From Nocardioides sp. cx-173 (GTDB lineage Bacteria; Actinomycetota; Actinomycetes; Propionibacteriales; Nocardioidaceae), in NCBI RefSeq assembly GCF_021117365.1, contig NZ_CP088262.1:1798001-1862000 (forward strand): DNA of 64,000 nucleotides, given 5' to 3'. The notes under the pieces were generated by a model. It saw only the letters and a program-made list of their open reading frames with translations. It ran no database searches and was not told where the DNA came from. Positions 52,478 to 61,526 of the stretch are shown here, one piece after another (within the stretch, counting starts at the first letter, position 1; every line of letters begins with the position of its first letter). A program made the translations under genes and the position numbers.

Positions 52478-54520
52478 GTGGGTGTCGGCGACGTCTCCAA
52501 ACGAATCCTGCTGGGGCGCAAGCTGAGAAGCTCCCAGCTGGGGGAGACACTGCTCCCTAAACGCATCGCGCTGCCCGTCTTCGCCAGCGACGCTCTATCC
52601 TCCGTGGCCTACGCGCCCGACGAGGTGTTCATCATGCTGTCGCTGGCCGGTGCCAGCGCCTACGTCTGGTCCTGGAAGATCGCGATCGCGGTCGCCCTGG
52701 TCATGGCGGCGGTCATCGCATCGTACCGCCAGACCGTCCACGCCTACCCCAGCGGCGGCGGCGACTACGAGGTCGCCACGGTCAACCTCGGGCGCCGGGC
52801 GGGCGCGACCGTGGCGAGCGCGCTGATCGTCGACTACGTGCTCACCGTGGCGGTCTCGATCTCCTCGGGCTCGCAGTACGCCGCCGCGGCCATCCCCGCG
52901 CTCCAGCACCACGAGGCGACCGTCGGCGCCCTCATGGTGGTCCTGCTGACCGCGCTCAACCTGCGTGGGATCCGGGAGTCCGGCACGCTCTTCGCCATCC
53001 CGACGTACGCCTTCATGGTCGCCATCCTCGGGATGTGCGCCTACGGCTTCCTCCAGATGGCCACGGGCAACCTCCCGCAGGTGGAGTCCGCAGACCTCTC
53101 GATCACGCCGGAGCCGTCCTACGAGGGGGCGCTCACGACGATGGGGCTGCTGTTCCTGCTGGCGCGCGCGTTCTCCTCCGGCTGTGCGGCGCTGACCGGG
53201 GTGGAGGCGATCTCCAACGGGGTGCCCGCCTTCCGGCGGCCCAAGAGCCAGAACGCCGCCACGACGCTGCTGCTGCTCGGCCTGATCGCGGTGAGCATGA
53301 TGGTCAGCGTCATCGTCCTGGCCAAGCAGATGGGGCTACGCTTCGTCGACCCGCATGACCTGGACCGGCTCACGCGTGACGGCGAGCCGCTGCCGGCCGA
53401 CTACGACCAGCACGCGGTCATCGCCCAGATCGCGCGGGCGGTGTTCCACGACTTCGGACCCGGCTTCTACCTGGTCGTGACCGTCACCGGGGTGATCCTG
53501 GTGCTCGCCGCCAACACCGCCTTCAACGGTTTCCCGGTGCTCGGCTCGATCCTGGCCCGTGACGGCTACGCGCCCCGGGCCCTGGACTCCCGTGGCGACC
53601 GGCTGGCCTACAGCAACGGCATCCTCTTCCTCGCCGCGCTCGCCATCGTGCTGATCATCGCCTTCGACGCCGAGACCACTCGGCTGATCCAGCTCTACAT
53701 CGTCGGCGTCTTCGTGTCCTTCAACCTCAGCCAGCTCGGGATGATCCGCCACTGGACCCGCCACCTGGCCACGGAGCGCGACCCGGCTGAGCGCCGCCGA
53801 ATGATCCGCTCGCGCGCCATCAACACGATCGGCCTGGTCTTCACCGCGGTGGTCCTGGTCGTCGTGCTGATCACGAAGTTCCTCGAGGGCGCCTGGATCA
53901 CGATCCTCGCGATGGTCTTCTTCTACGTGATCATGAACGCGATCAAGAGCCACTACGACAACGTCAACCTCGAGCTCGCGGCCGACGAGGAGGACAAGGT
54001 CCTGCCGACGCGGGTGCACGCGATCGTGCTGGTCTCCAAGCTGCACAAGCCGACGCTGCGCGCCCTGGCGTTCGCCAAGGCGTCTCGGCCCAACGTGCTC
54101 GAAGGCGTCTACGTCGCCACCGACGACGCCGCCACCAACAAGCTCCTGGAGGAGTGGGACGAGCGCCGGATGGACGTGCCGCTGAAGGTGCTGCACTCGC
54201 CCTATCGAGAGCTGGTGCGTCCGATCGTCCAGTACGCCTCCGAGATCCGGAAGGCCAACCCGCGGGGCGTCGTGGCCGTCTACATCCCCGAGTACGTCGT
54301 CGGGCGCTGGTGGGAGCAGCTGCTGCACAACCAGACCGCGCTGCGGCTCAAGGGCCGGCTGCTCTTCACCCCCGGCGTCATGGTCACCTCGGTGCCCTAC
54401 CAGCTGCGCTCCTCCCAGATCGCCCGCGAGCGCGAGGAGCGTGACGACGCCCGGGTGCGCCCCGGCGACCTGCGCCGCGGCCGCGTCGCGGAGCGCGACG
54501 ACCGGCAGATCCCGCGATGA
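52478..54520 (+). CDS. APC-superfamily permease, KimA-like (probable K+ uptake)
   Basis: A 680-residue protein. Residues about 30-490 hold twelve APC helices, beginning LPVFASDALSSVAYAPDEVF and YPSGGGDYEVATVNLG. The C-terminal 170 residues form a cytosolic USP-like domain (VHAIVLVSKLHKPTLRALAF, VAVYIPEYVVGRWWEQLLHN), as in Bacillus KimA, a c-di-AMP-controlled K+/H+ symporter. The K+ role is inferred from this architecture and from the adjacent TrkA pair. Amino-acid transport is the alternative. The stop overlaps the start of the methyltransferase gene. Confidence 0.87.
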   Translation: MGVGDVSKRILLGRKLRSSQLGETLLPKRIALPVFASDALSSVAYAPDEVFIMLSLAGASAYVWSWKIAIAVALVMAAVIASYRQTVHAYPSGGGDYEVATVNLGRRAGATVASALIVDYVLTVAVSISSGSQYAAAAIPALQHHEATVGALMVVLLTALNLRGIRESGTLFAIPTYAFMVAILGMCAYGFLQMATGNLPQVESADLSITPEPSYEGALTTMGLLFLLARAFSSGCAALTGVEAISNGVPAFRRPKSQNAATTLLLLGLIAVSMMVSVIVLAKQMGLRFVDPHDLDRLTRDGEPLPADYDQHAVIAQIARAVFHDFGPGFYLVVTVTGVILVLAANTAFNGFPVLGSILARDGYAPRALDSRGDRLAYSNGILFLAALAIVLIIAFDAETTRLIQLYIVGVFVSFNLSQLGMIRHWTRHLATERDPAERRRMIRSRAINTIGLVFTAVVLVVVLITKFLEGAWITILAMVFFYVIMNAIKSHYDNVNLELAADEEDKVLPTRVHAIVLVSKLHKPTLRALAFAKASRPNVLEGVYVATDDAATNKLLEEWDERRMDVPLKVLHSPYRELVRPIVQYASEIRKANPRGVVAVYIPEYVVGRWWEQLLHNQTALRLKGRLLFTPGVMVTSVPYQLRSSQIAREREERDDARVRPGDLRRGRVAERDDRQIPR

Positions 54521-55632
54521 AGCGCCATCCCCGCCAGAGGGCACCCCGCGGGAGGTCCCGGGTCGGCGAGCGGTTCGAGGCCGAGGTCGGCCGGGTCGCC
54601 CACGGCGGCCACTGCATCGTCCGCCTGCCCGAGCCCGAGTCCCGCGTGGTCTTCGTGCGACACACGCTGCCCGGCGAGCGGGTCGTCCTGGAGATCACCG
54701 AGGGCACGGAGGGCGACCGGTTCTGGCGCGGGGACGCGGTCGAGGTGCTCGAGCCCTCGGCGGACCGGGTCGTCCCGCCCTGTCGCTTCGCCGGTCCGGG
54801 CCTCTGCGGCGGCTGCGACTTCCAGCACGTCGCGCTCGAGCGGCAGCGCGCGCTCAAGGCCGACGTCGTCCGTGAGCAGCTGGCCCGTCTCGCCAAGCTC
54901 GACGTGGACGTGACCGTCGAGGCGGTGCCCGGCGACGACCACGGCCTGCACTGGCGCACCCGCCAGCGCTACGTCCCACTGCCGGGCGGCGCCCGCGGGA
55001 TGCGCAAGCACCGCTCCCACGAGGTCGTCGAGATCGACGAGTGCCTGATCGAGGCACCGACCCGTCCGTCGTACGTCGTGGGGCCGCACGCCTTTGAGGT
55101 GGCCGACGACGGGTTCTGGCAGGTCCACCCGGGCGCCCCATCGGTGCTCGTCGACACGGTGCTGGATGCGTTGCGCCCACAGCCGGGGGAGCACGCCCTC
55201 GATCTCTACGCCGGCGTCGGTCTCTTCGCCCGCTTCCTGCTCGACGCGGTGGGGGACTCGGGCCGGGTCGTGGCGATCGAGGGCGACGAGCTGGCCTCGG
55301 AGCTGTCGATGACCAACTGCCCCGGCATCGAGGCCACCGCCGGCCGCGTCGACCACGTCCTGTCCGAGGCCTACCCCGAGCACTTCGACGTGGTCGTGCT
55401 CGACCCGCCGCGCGAGGGCGCCAAGCGGGCGGTCGTCGAAGCCGTGGTGGCCCGCTCGCCCCGGGCCGTCGCCTACGTCGCCTGCGACCCCGCCGCGCTC
55501 GCCCGCGACGTGGCCATCTTCGCCGAGCACGGCTACGAGCTCACCCGCCTGCGCGCGTTCGACCTATTCCCGATGACGCACCACGTCGAATGCGTTGCTT
55601 TGCTGACGAGAAGCGGCTCTGACCTGCGCTGA
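54517..55632 (+). CDS. TRAM-domain class I SAM-dependent RNA methyltransferase (RumA/TrmA-like)
   Basis: A 371-residue uracil-C5 methyltransferase-like enzyme (Rv2689c type). An N-terminal TRAM domain (VGERFEAEVGRVAHGGHCIV) is followed by an iron-sulfur Cys cluster (CRFAGPGLCGGCDFQH), the SAM site LDLYAGVGLFARFLL, and the catalytic Cys in YVACDPAALARD. The target RNA is unknown. The last about 25 codons (from FDLFPMTHHVECVALLTR) use AT-richer codons than the rest, and a similar 3' end occurs at 61651-61752 beyond the accessory island. Confidence 0.88.
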   Translation: MKRHPRQRAPRGRSRVGERFEAEVGRVAHGGHCIVRLPEPESRVVFVRHTLPGERVVLEITEGTEGDRFWRGDAVEVLEPSADRVVPPCRFAGPGLCGGCDFQHVALERQRALKADVVREQLARLAKLDVDVTVEAVPGDDHGLHWRTRQRYVPLPGGARGMRKHRSHEVVEIDECLIEAPTRPSYVVGPHAFEVADDGFWQVHPGAPSVLVDTVLDALRPQPGEHALDLYAGVGLFARFLLDAVGDSGRVVAIEGDELASELSMTNCPGIEATAGRVDHVLSEAYPEHFDVVVLDPPREGAKRAVVEAVVARSPRAVAYVACDPAALARDVAIFAEHGYELTRLRAFDLFPMTHHVECVALLTRSGSDLR

Positions 55633-55644
55633 TGCGATCTGGGC

Positions 55645-55665
55645 TCTCGGGGTTGCGTCCCGAGA
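55645..55665 (+). terminator. Hairpin after the RNA methyltransferase gene
   Basis: TCTCGGG/CCCGAGA with a 7-nt loop, 12 bp past the stop. Confidence 0.5.
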
Positions 55666-55819
55666 AGAGGCCTTAAGGTCACTTTGGGCTCACTTTGAGT
55701 TCTCGGGCTCGGTTTCGGACGCCTCGCTCGCTCCCTTCGGAGAGTCCGTCGTGACGGCCTGAGGGCGCGCAGAACGGCCCATCCAAAGCCGAGTGCGTCC
55801 GCACCACGATCTTCCACTC

Positions 55820-55977
55820 GTCCCCTACCGAACCATCGCCGACGTCGAGTACGCCACCGCCGGCTGGGTCGACTGGTACAACAACCCAGGCTCCACGGCA
55901 CCATGGGGATGATGAGCCCAGTGGAGTACGAGCAAGCCCACTATCCAGCCCTCAACCGAGAACTGCACCCCGTATAG
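55820..55977 (+). pseudogene. IS3-family transposase orfB, C-terminal remnant
   Basis: The reading frame gives TIADVEYATAGWVDWYNN, then shifts by one base and continues MGMMSPVEYEQAHYPALNRE to a stop. This is the conserved end of an IS3-type integrase domain. Everything upstream of it is missing. Confidence 0.75.
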
Positions 55978-56058
55978 GAACGGCAGAAATCCTGGGGCGC
56001 TTCAGCCTGCCAGGCGTAGAACGATAAGCGCGTCACCTCGACGAGCTCGCACAGCGAC

Positions 56059-56385
56059 TCACCAGCGCGTCTTTCCGGCGAAGTACTTGGCCGCCCGCTG
56101 GAGGACCTGCCGCTCAGTAGTCAGCTTCGTCGTCTCGTCCCCGAGCGGCTCCGCCGAGGAGGTCGTCGTGGTCGTCTTGGACTGCAGGGGGCTGGAGGTC
56201 AGCGTCCCGTCGGCAGCGGCCTTCTTGCCCGTTCCGTACGCCTCGAGCCAGTGGCGCAGCGTGCCCCGCACGATGCCCAGGTCCTCAGTGATGCCGCGAA
56301 CCGTGACCCCCAGCGTGGACTCGTACAAGTCGACGGCCTGACGACCGAACTCCTCGGAGTAGCTCTTCTGGCCACGGTTCTCGGA
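56059..56385 (-). pseudogene. IS3-family transposase orfA, 5'-truncated
   Basis: Open from 56385 with no normal start codon: GQKSYSEEFGRQAVDLYEST, then the helix-turn-helix ITEDLGIVRGTLRHWLEAYG and the end LQRAAKYFAGKTRW, which is the usual orfA terminus. It lies on the opposite strand to the orfB remnant, so the two are not one element in its original arrangement. Confidence 0.7.
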
Positions 56386-56417
56386 CTATCTCGCTTCCCC
56401 AGCAGCAGATGGTGGAA

Positions 56418-56985
56418 TCAGCGTGTCCAAGAACCGGGGTCACCCGTCCGCTCCTGACCCTGCTGGACGGTCTCAGCGTGGGCGTGAGCCGATCGCCGCC
56501 GGGTCGCAGCGATCGCCGCAAGCAGTCCGATCAGGACGAGTGCGGACAGAAGCGTGGTCGCCGGGTGGTGGTGCAGCGCTCCAGCCGCGAGCGTGCCGGC
56601 AAGCACCCAAAGCGGGTTCCACAAGGTGGAACCGATCGCCGATGCGACCAAGAACGTGCGGTACGGCAGCCCGACCGCGCCTGCCGCGGCAAGCATGAGG
56701 GTGCGAATCGTGGGGATGACCTGGCTGACCACCAGGGCCCCTCGGCCGTGCCGGCGCAGCAGTTCCTCACCTCGGTGCCACTGGCGAAGCCCGACTCGTC
56801 GGATCAGCCAGGACTCCTTCAGGCGGTCACGTACCTGCGTCCCAGGCGTAGTTGAGGTGGTCGCCGCACAGGGCACCCACGGTGGTGAGTCCGAGGAGCA
56901 GGACGAGGTCGCCGCGGGAGGTCACGGCCGCCAAGGACGTGATCGCGGCCTCGCCGGGGAGGATCATGCCGACCCACAACCCGAA
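56418..56985 (-). pseudogene. DedA-family membrane protein, truncated and frameshifted
   Basis: The first part (VGMILPGEAAITSLAAVTSR to GDHLNYAWDAGT) ends at a stop. The family sequence continues in another frame from RLKESWLIRRVGLRQWHRGE through RHGRGALVVSQVIPTIRTLM to the last helices. The shift is near 56835-56840, and the 5' end is missing. DedA proteins are inner-membrane lipid scramblase-like proteins; this copy should be dead. Confidence 0.75.
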
Positions 56986-57001
56986 CCCACAGTCGTGGGT
57001 T
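56984..57001 (-). terminator. Hairpin after the STAND ATPase gene
   Basis: AACCCAC-agtc-GTGGGTT, 7-bp arms, 10 bp past the stop at 57012. Confidence 0.5.
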
Positions 57002-57011
57002 CACGTGCTTG

Positions 57012-59627
57012 TCAGTTCGGGGTTCTTGGCTGCAGTAGGTCGCGGACAAGCTCGAGTGATTCCTCACGGCTCAGCTGGCTGCCAGTGTCGAGCAGATCAT
57101 CGAAACACGCCGACCCTGCCGCATCCCGTACGGCGCCCGCGAGCTCCTCGTCGCCCCGCATCCACGCCCACACTCGCAGGCCCGCGCGACGGCGCAGGCC
57201 CTGGGTGGCACCTACCAGCAGTCCTGCCTTCTCCGTGTCGGCGAGGGCTAGGGCGAGCGCTGCCGAGCCTGCCAGGACTAGGCAGAAGCAGTGCGTGCTT
57301 GCCCCGGTGACGGCGAGGTCGAGTGCCCTCTCGAGCTGGTCGCGGGCCTCGTCAACGTCGTCACGAAGAGCCGCGAGACTGCCCAACACGACGTGCGAGA
57401 CGGTGGCGAGCCAAGGGTAGTCGAACCGCTCGGCGAGTTGATGCGCCTCAGCCGCCAGACGCAGGCTGTCGCCGTGCTGCTCCAAGGCAGAGGCAACGGA
57501 TGCGGACGTCAGCAGGGCCAGGGCTGTCCACATCGGCTCGTCCAGCCGGCGAAGCCGGTCGAGCGCGTCTCTCAATCCCGCTTGGGCGGCATTCAGATCG
57601 CGGGCGAGCATCGAAGTCCATGACATGAGTAGCCGCGACACGGCATCGAGGTAGGGATCGTCGACGGCTTCGAGAAGCACCGCCAAGCGCTCGCCTGTTG
57701 CTTGCGCAGCCACCGCGTCCCCCGCCTCGAGCGCTGTCACGAGCGTGGCACCCAGCAGGTCGGCACGATCGGCCGGCGGCAGCCCATCGGTGCGGAGCAT
57801 CAGCTCGGCCACCCATGACCTGGAGTCGCCGATGATGGCGTCTCCCAAGCCGAGGAACGGCCACAGCACCCGGAACGCGGACAGCGATCGGAACAGGGGT
57901 GGGAGATGCGTGGAGTCATTGCTGAGGTGCCAGCGCACCGCCAGGGTGAGGTTCTCGTTCTCCCTGTGGAGGACGTCGGCGCATTCGCGCTGGCGGAAGC
58001 CACGCAACGACCTGTCGGCGCTCTCGGCCAGCGCCCGGTAATACTCCGCATGACGACGTCGCACCTCTTCGGTGTCAGGTCGAGCCGCCAGCCGCTCGGC
58101 GACGAACGCACGGACGGTGTGCAGCATCCGAGGCCGAGGGCCGGACCCGGTCCCCTCGAGATAGAGAAGGCTGTGCCGTGCCAGGCCCTCGGTCAGCTCC
58201 AGTGTTCGATCCTCGTCGAGGGCAGCGACATGGGCGGCCGCCCCGACGGTCCACCCGTCCGCGAACACCGTCAGCACCTCCAGCAGCGACCGCTCGGCCG
58301 GTCCGAGCATGCCGATGCTCCACTCCACCGTTGCCCGGAGGGTGCGTTGGCGTTCGGGGAGGTCCACCATGCCTGAGCCCAGCGTGTCGAACGACCGGGA
58401 CAGTCTGCGCAGTATTGCCGGTGGGTTGAGGAGACGCACCCGGGCTGCGGCCAGCTCGATGGCCAGCGGGTGCCCTTCGAGCCGACGGCAGATCTCCGCC
58501 ACAGCACGCGCGTCGTCCGTTGTCGGAGTGAAGCCGGGGCGTACCGCATGGGCCCGGTCCAGGAACAGGCTTACCGCTGGGTTCTCCGTGAGGCCCGCGA
58601 GCCCTGCCGGCTGCTGGGCGTCCGGGACAGGGAGGGGATCGACCGGGTAGGCGTGCTCGGCCCGCAGCCCCAGGACGGTCGTGCTGGTTGCGAGAACGGC
58701 GACGCCAGGGCTGCGAGCCACGAGCTCCGCCACGTGGCGGCCGGAGCTGACGAGCCGGTCGAGGTTGTCGAGGACCAACAGCCACCGGTCTTGACCGAGG
58801 AGAGCGGTCAGGGAGTCGAGCGGCGACGGCGCTGTAGCGACATCGCCTCCCAGCGCCCAGCCGATGCGGGGTATGACGGCCTCGGGGTCCTCCACGTCCG
58901 CGAGAGGGACGAACACGGTGCCAGCGCCGAACCGGTCGCGGAGACGATCGGCGACTGCTACCGCCAGCCGAGTCTTGCCGATGCCACTCGGCCCGGTCAG
59001 GGTGATCAGCCGGCGGTCGGAGCGAGAGATCAGCCCCGCCACCTCGTCGATCGCCGCGTCCCGGCCGAAGAGCGAAGTCGTGCTCGCCGACATCGCGGCA
59101 GGGACTGATACCGGTCGCGGGGGAGAGGGTTCCGGCTGGCTGGGACGACCCGGCTTCTCGCCGGTCGCGGCGAACCGCTCGCTCAGCAACTGTGCGAGGT
59201 CGTCGCGGACCAGGCGGCCCAGCTCGGTTGTGGTACGGAAGTGACGGTATGACGCTTCCTGCCGGATCCGCCGAATCATATCTGTCAACCTCGGCTCTCG
59301 GTCGGGCGCCGGAGTCTTCAGGTAGAACAACCGAGGCATTCCCTTGGACAGCTCGAGCTCCTCCTCCAGACCCGAGATGGCGAGCTCGGGGACGAGCTCG
59401 CCGTACCGCTGCCAGTACAGCCCGATGAAGACATCGCTCTGGGCCAGGTATGCCCGGTAGAGATCAGCGGGAAGATGCGGGCGAGCGCCCGCCTCGAACA
59501 TCACCGGGGTCAGCCGCAGCGCCGAGACGGCGCGGGCGACCGCCCCACGCTCGGCCGCCAGCTCCCCCAACGTGGAGCTGACGAAGACCCGCAGACGCTG
59601 GTCAGGCGTCCGGATGCCCGACATCAT
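57012..59627 (-). CDS. STAND NTPase with N-terminal DUF4062 and C-terminal TPR-like repeats
   Basis: An 871-residue three-part protein. Residues about 11-95 are a DUF4062 domain (RLRVFVSSTLGELAAERGAV, SDVFIGLYWQRYGELVPELA), a TIR-like fold used as an effector or adaptor. Residues about 185-480 are an NB-ARC/STAND ATPase: Walker A GPSGIGKT (212-219), Walker B LLVLDNLD (283-290) and EGHPLAIELAAARVRLL. From about 520 to the end are helical TPR-like repeats. No helix-turn-helix is visible, so it need not be a transcription regulator. It follows the alpha/beta hydrolase gene by 68 bp with GAGAGG before the ATG. Its function is unknown; signalling or defence is possible. Confidence 0.85.
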   Translation of the reverse strand: MMSGIRTPDQRLRVFVSSTLGELAAERGAVARAVSALRLTPVMFEAGARPHLPADLYRAYLAQSDVFIGLYWQRYGELVPELAISGLEEELELSKGMPRLFYLKTPAPDREPRLTDMIRRIRQEASYRHFRTTTELGRLVRDDLAQLLSERFAATGEKPGRPSQPEPSPPRPVSVPAAMSASTTSLFGRDAAIDEVAGLISRSDRRLITLTGPSGIGKTRLAVAVADRLRDRFGAGTVFVPLADVEDPEAVIPRIGWALGGDVATAPSPLDSLTALLGQDRWLLVLDNLDRLVSSGRHVAELVARSPGVAVLATSTTVLGLRAEHAYPVDPLPVPDAQQPAGLAGLTENPAVSLFLDRAHAVRPGFTPTTDDARAVAEICRRLEGHPLAIELAAARVRLLNPPAILRRLSRSFDTLGSGMVDLPERQRTLRATVEWSIGMLGPAERSLLEVLTVFADGWTVGAAAHVAALDEDRTLELTEGLARHSLLYLEGTGSGPRPRMLHTVRAFVAERLAARPDTEEVRRRHAEYYRALAESADRSLRGFRQRECADVLHRENENLTLAVRWHLSNDSTHLPPLFRSLSAFRVLWPFLGLGDAIIGDSRSWVAELMLRTDGLPPADRADLLGATLVTALEAGDAVAAQATGERLAVLLEAVDDPYLDAVSRLLMSWTSMLARDLNAAQAGLRDALDRLRRLDEPMWTALALLTSASVASALEQHGDSLRLAAEAHQLAERFDYPWLATVSHVVLGSLAALRDDVDEARDQLERALDLAVTGASTHCFCLVLAGSAALALALADTEKAGLLVGATQGLRRRAGLRVWAWMRGDEELAGAVRDAAGSACFDDLLDTGSQLSREESLELVRDLLQPRTPN

Positions 59628-59695
59628 GCGGGCCTCTCGCGCGCAGGTGTGTCCCTGTCATGGCGGTCTCCTCGTCCATTTCCGATGGGCGGGCC

Positions 59696-60448
59696 TCAGT
59701 CAAGAGTCGCGACGGCTGCCTCGTTGATCAGCTCGGCGACAACGTCGGGCTTCGATACTGTGACGGCGTGCGAGGCGTCGACCTCGACGACCGTGGATCC
59801 GGCCCGTTCGGACATAAATCGCTGGGCCTCAGCTGGAACAGCCAGATCCTGGGTGGTGATCAACGCCCACGACGGAATGGTCCTCCAGGCAACCTTGGTG
59901 GCGACGTCCTCCAGAGCGGTCGCCTCGATCGGCCGCTGGGCGGCGGCCATCAAGCGGGCGACATCCGCGGGCACGTCGGCGGCGAAGACCTCCTGGAACT
60001 TCTCCGGCTGGATGTACAGGTCCCTGCCCGTACCGGCGGCGTCAGGGGTGCCATAGACGACGGACTTGAGCGCGAGACCGAGCTCGCCTCCGGGGAACTT
60101 GGCTGCCAGCCCCCCGGTGCTCTCGCCGGCCTCGAGTTGGAAGCTGGCGACGTAGATGAGGGCCTTGACGTCAGGGTGACCGTCGGCTGCCTCGCTCATC
60201 ACTGATCCGCCGTAGGAGTGGCCGGCCAGCACGATCGACCCGCCGATGCTGTCGAGCAAGGAGCGCAAGTACGCCGCATCCTCGTCCAGCCCGCGCAGGG
60301 GATTGGCGACGGCGATGGTCGGATAGCCCAAGCGGTCGAGATCGGCGATCACGCCGTTCCAGCTCGCCGATTCGGCGAACGCGCCGTGGACCAGAACGAC
60401 GGTCGGCTTTCCGACGGCTATGGGCTGGGGCGCTTCGTCATTGCTCAT
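59696..60448 (-). CDS. Alpha/beta hydrolase (Ser esterase type)
   Basis: A 250-residue hydrolase. VVLVHGAFAESASWNGVIAD gives the oxyanion HG motif, LAGHSYGG the nucleophile Ser78, and VDASHAVTVSKPD the catalytic His. There is no signal peptide. Relatives act on esters or lactones; the substrate here is unknown. AAGGAG lies 7 nt before the ATG. It is the first gene of a unit with the STAND ATPase and faces the GntR regulator across two palindromes. Confidence 0.87.
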   Translation of the reverse strand: MSNDEAPQPIAVGKPTVVLVHGAFAESASWNGVIADLDRLGYPTIAVANPLRGLDEDAAYLRSLLDSIGGSIVLAGHSYGGSVMSEAADGHPDVKALIYVASFQLEAGESTGGLAAKFPGGELGLALKSVVYGTPDAAGTGRDLYIQPEKFQEVFAADVPADVARLMAAAQRPIEATALEDVATKVAWRTIPSWALITTQDLAVPAEAQRFMSERAGSTVVEVDASHAVTVSKPDVVAELINEAAVATLD

Positions 60449-60488
60449 TAGTAACTCCTTCAGAGGCGGTGAGGGTCCAATTCTGCAT

Positions 60489-60500
60489 GCAATATATTGC
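60489..60500. promoter_or_regulatory. GntR operator 1
   Basis: GCAATATATTGC, a perfect 12-bp palindrome, identical to the copy at 60563-60574. Its TATATT core could double as a -10. Confidence 0.7.
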
Positions 60501-60562
60501 GTATGGCCGGTGTGGGCAAGGCCGCAGAGAGGAGCGGACTTGCTTGGGCGGGCGGTGGGCAG

Positions 60563-60574
60563 GCAATATATTGC
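60563..60574. promoter_or_regulatory. GntR operator 2
   Basis: A second GCAATATATTGC, centred 74 bp from the first and directly abutting the proposed GTG start of the GntR gene. The AT-rich core stands out in this GC-rich region. Confidence 0.7.
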
Positions 60575-61237
60575 GTGCCCATTCCCCCAAGCGCGCCCAG
60601 CATCGATCGCCACCTCTTGCGTGACGAGGTGTTCCGACGGCTCAGGGACGCGATCGTCGATGGCACTTTCGCGCCCGGCGAGCAGCTGCGGGACGCCGAG
60701 GTGGCCGCCTGGCTCAGCGTCAGTCGGACGCCGGTCCGCGAAGCAATGCTGAGGCTCGCCGAAGCGGGACTTGTGGTGGCCCTGCCGGGTCGGTCCACCA
60801 TGGTCAGCCCGCTTCACGTCCGTGATCTGCGAGACGCTCGCGACGTGGTAGCAGCGCTGCACGGCGTAGCGGTCAGAGAGGCGATGAGCAGGTTCACCAG
60901 GCCCGATATCGATGCGATGCGGGAGGCGAACGAACGATTCCGCGCTGCACTTGACGAAGGCGATGTCGACGCCGCTTTGCGCGCCGACGACGTCCTGCAC
61001 GCCATCCCGGTGGCGGTGGCCGCGAACCGTGCACTGGCGGCCGTCCTGGACCAGTACACGCCGGTCCTGCGACGCGCCGAGCGGATGCGCTTCTCGACCA
61101 CGGCAGGCCGAGCCTCCATTGCCCGGCACGAGCAGCTCATCGAATCCTGTCGCACGGGGGACAGCGAAGGGGCGGCAGCCGTGAACTACGACATCTTCCA
61201 CAGCCTCTCCGGGACGGAGATTGACCAGAACCGGTGA
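60575..61237 (+). CDS. GntR-family transcriptional regulator (FCD-type)
   Basis: A 220-residue regulator. The N-terminal winged helix includes LRDEVFRRLRDAIVDGTFAP and WLSVSRTPVREAMLRLAEAG. The all-helical FCD ligand domain follows (VREAMSRFTRPDIDAMREAN, ARHEQLIESCRTGD) with the Asp/His positions for a bound metal or acid. The GTG at 60575 gives the normal family length. An in-frame ATG at 60503, just after the first palindrome, would add 24 residues. It is divergent from the hydrolase-STAND unit and likely represses it. Confidence 0.87.
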   Translation: MPIPPSAPSIDRHLLRDEVFRRLRDAIVDGTFAPGEQLRDAEVAAWLSVSRTPVREAMLRLAEAGLVVALPGRSTMVSPLHVRDLRDARDVVAALHGVAVREAMSRFTRPDIDAMREANERFRAALDEGDVDAALRADDVLHAIPVAVAANRALAAVLDQYTPVLRRAERMRFSTTAGRASIARHEQLIESCRTGDSEGAAAVNYDIFHSLSGTEIDQNR

Positions 61238-61269
61238 GCGCCGAGGAACTTGCGTTCCTCTCCGCGAAC

Positions 61270-61526
61270 GAGACGTCCAGACCTACGTCTCCCACTCTTC
61301 GCTGTCGGTAGACGAACGGCGACGCTCAGAACCGGCCTTCGCCGAAGCCCAGGACACCGTCATTGTCGCCACCTCAACGCTTGAGCTCGGCATCGATATC
61401 GGTGACCTCGACCGGATGATCCAGATCGATGCACCGCGGACCGTGTCGTCTTTTCTCCAGCGGCTCGGACGCACCGGCTCGTCGCGCCACCCGTCGACGG
61501 GAGAGCTCGGACTGGGCTCACGTTGA
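61270..61526 (+). pseudogene. SF2 helicase fragment (motifs V-VI)
   Basis: The frame reads VQTYVSHSSLSVDERRRSEP, then VIVATSTLELGIDIGDLDRM (motif V) and SSFLQRLGRTG (motif VI), and ends in unrelated sequence. Only about 80 residues of a large DEAD/DEAH helicase remain, resembling the Lhr-like group. It has no start of its own. Confidence 0.75.

Larger units (their letters stand above)
55633..56058. other. Left edge of the accessory island
   Basis: Lower-GC sequence than the core, with one hairpin and an IS3 transposase scrap (55820-55977). No intact gene. Confidence 0.6.
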
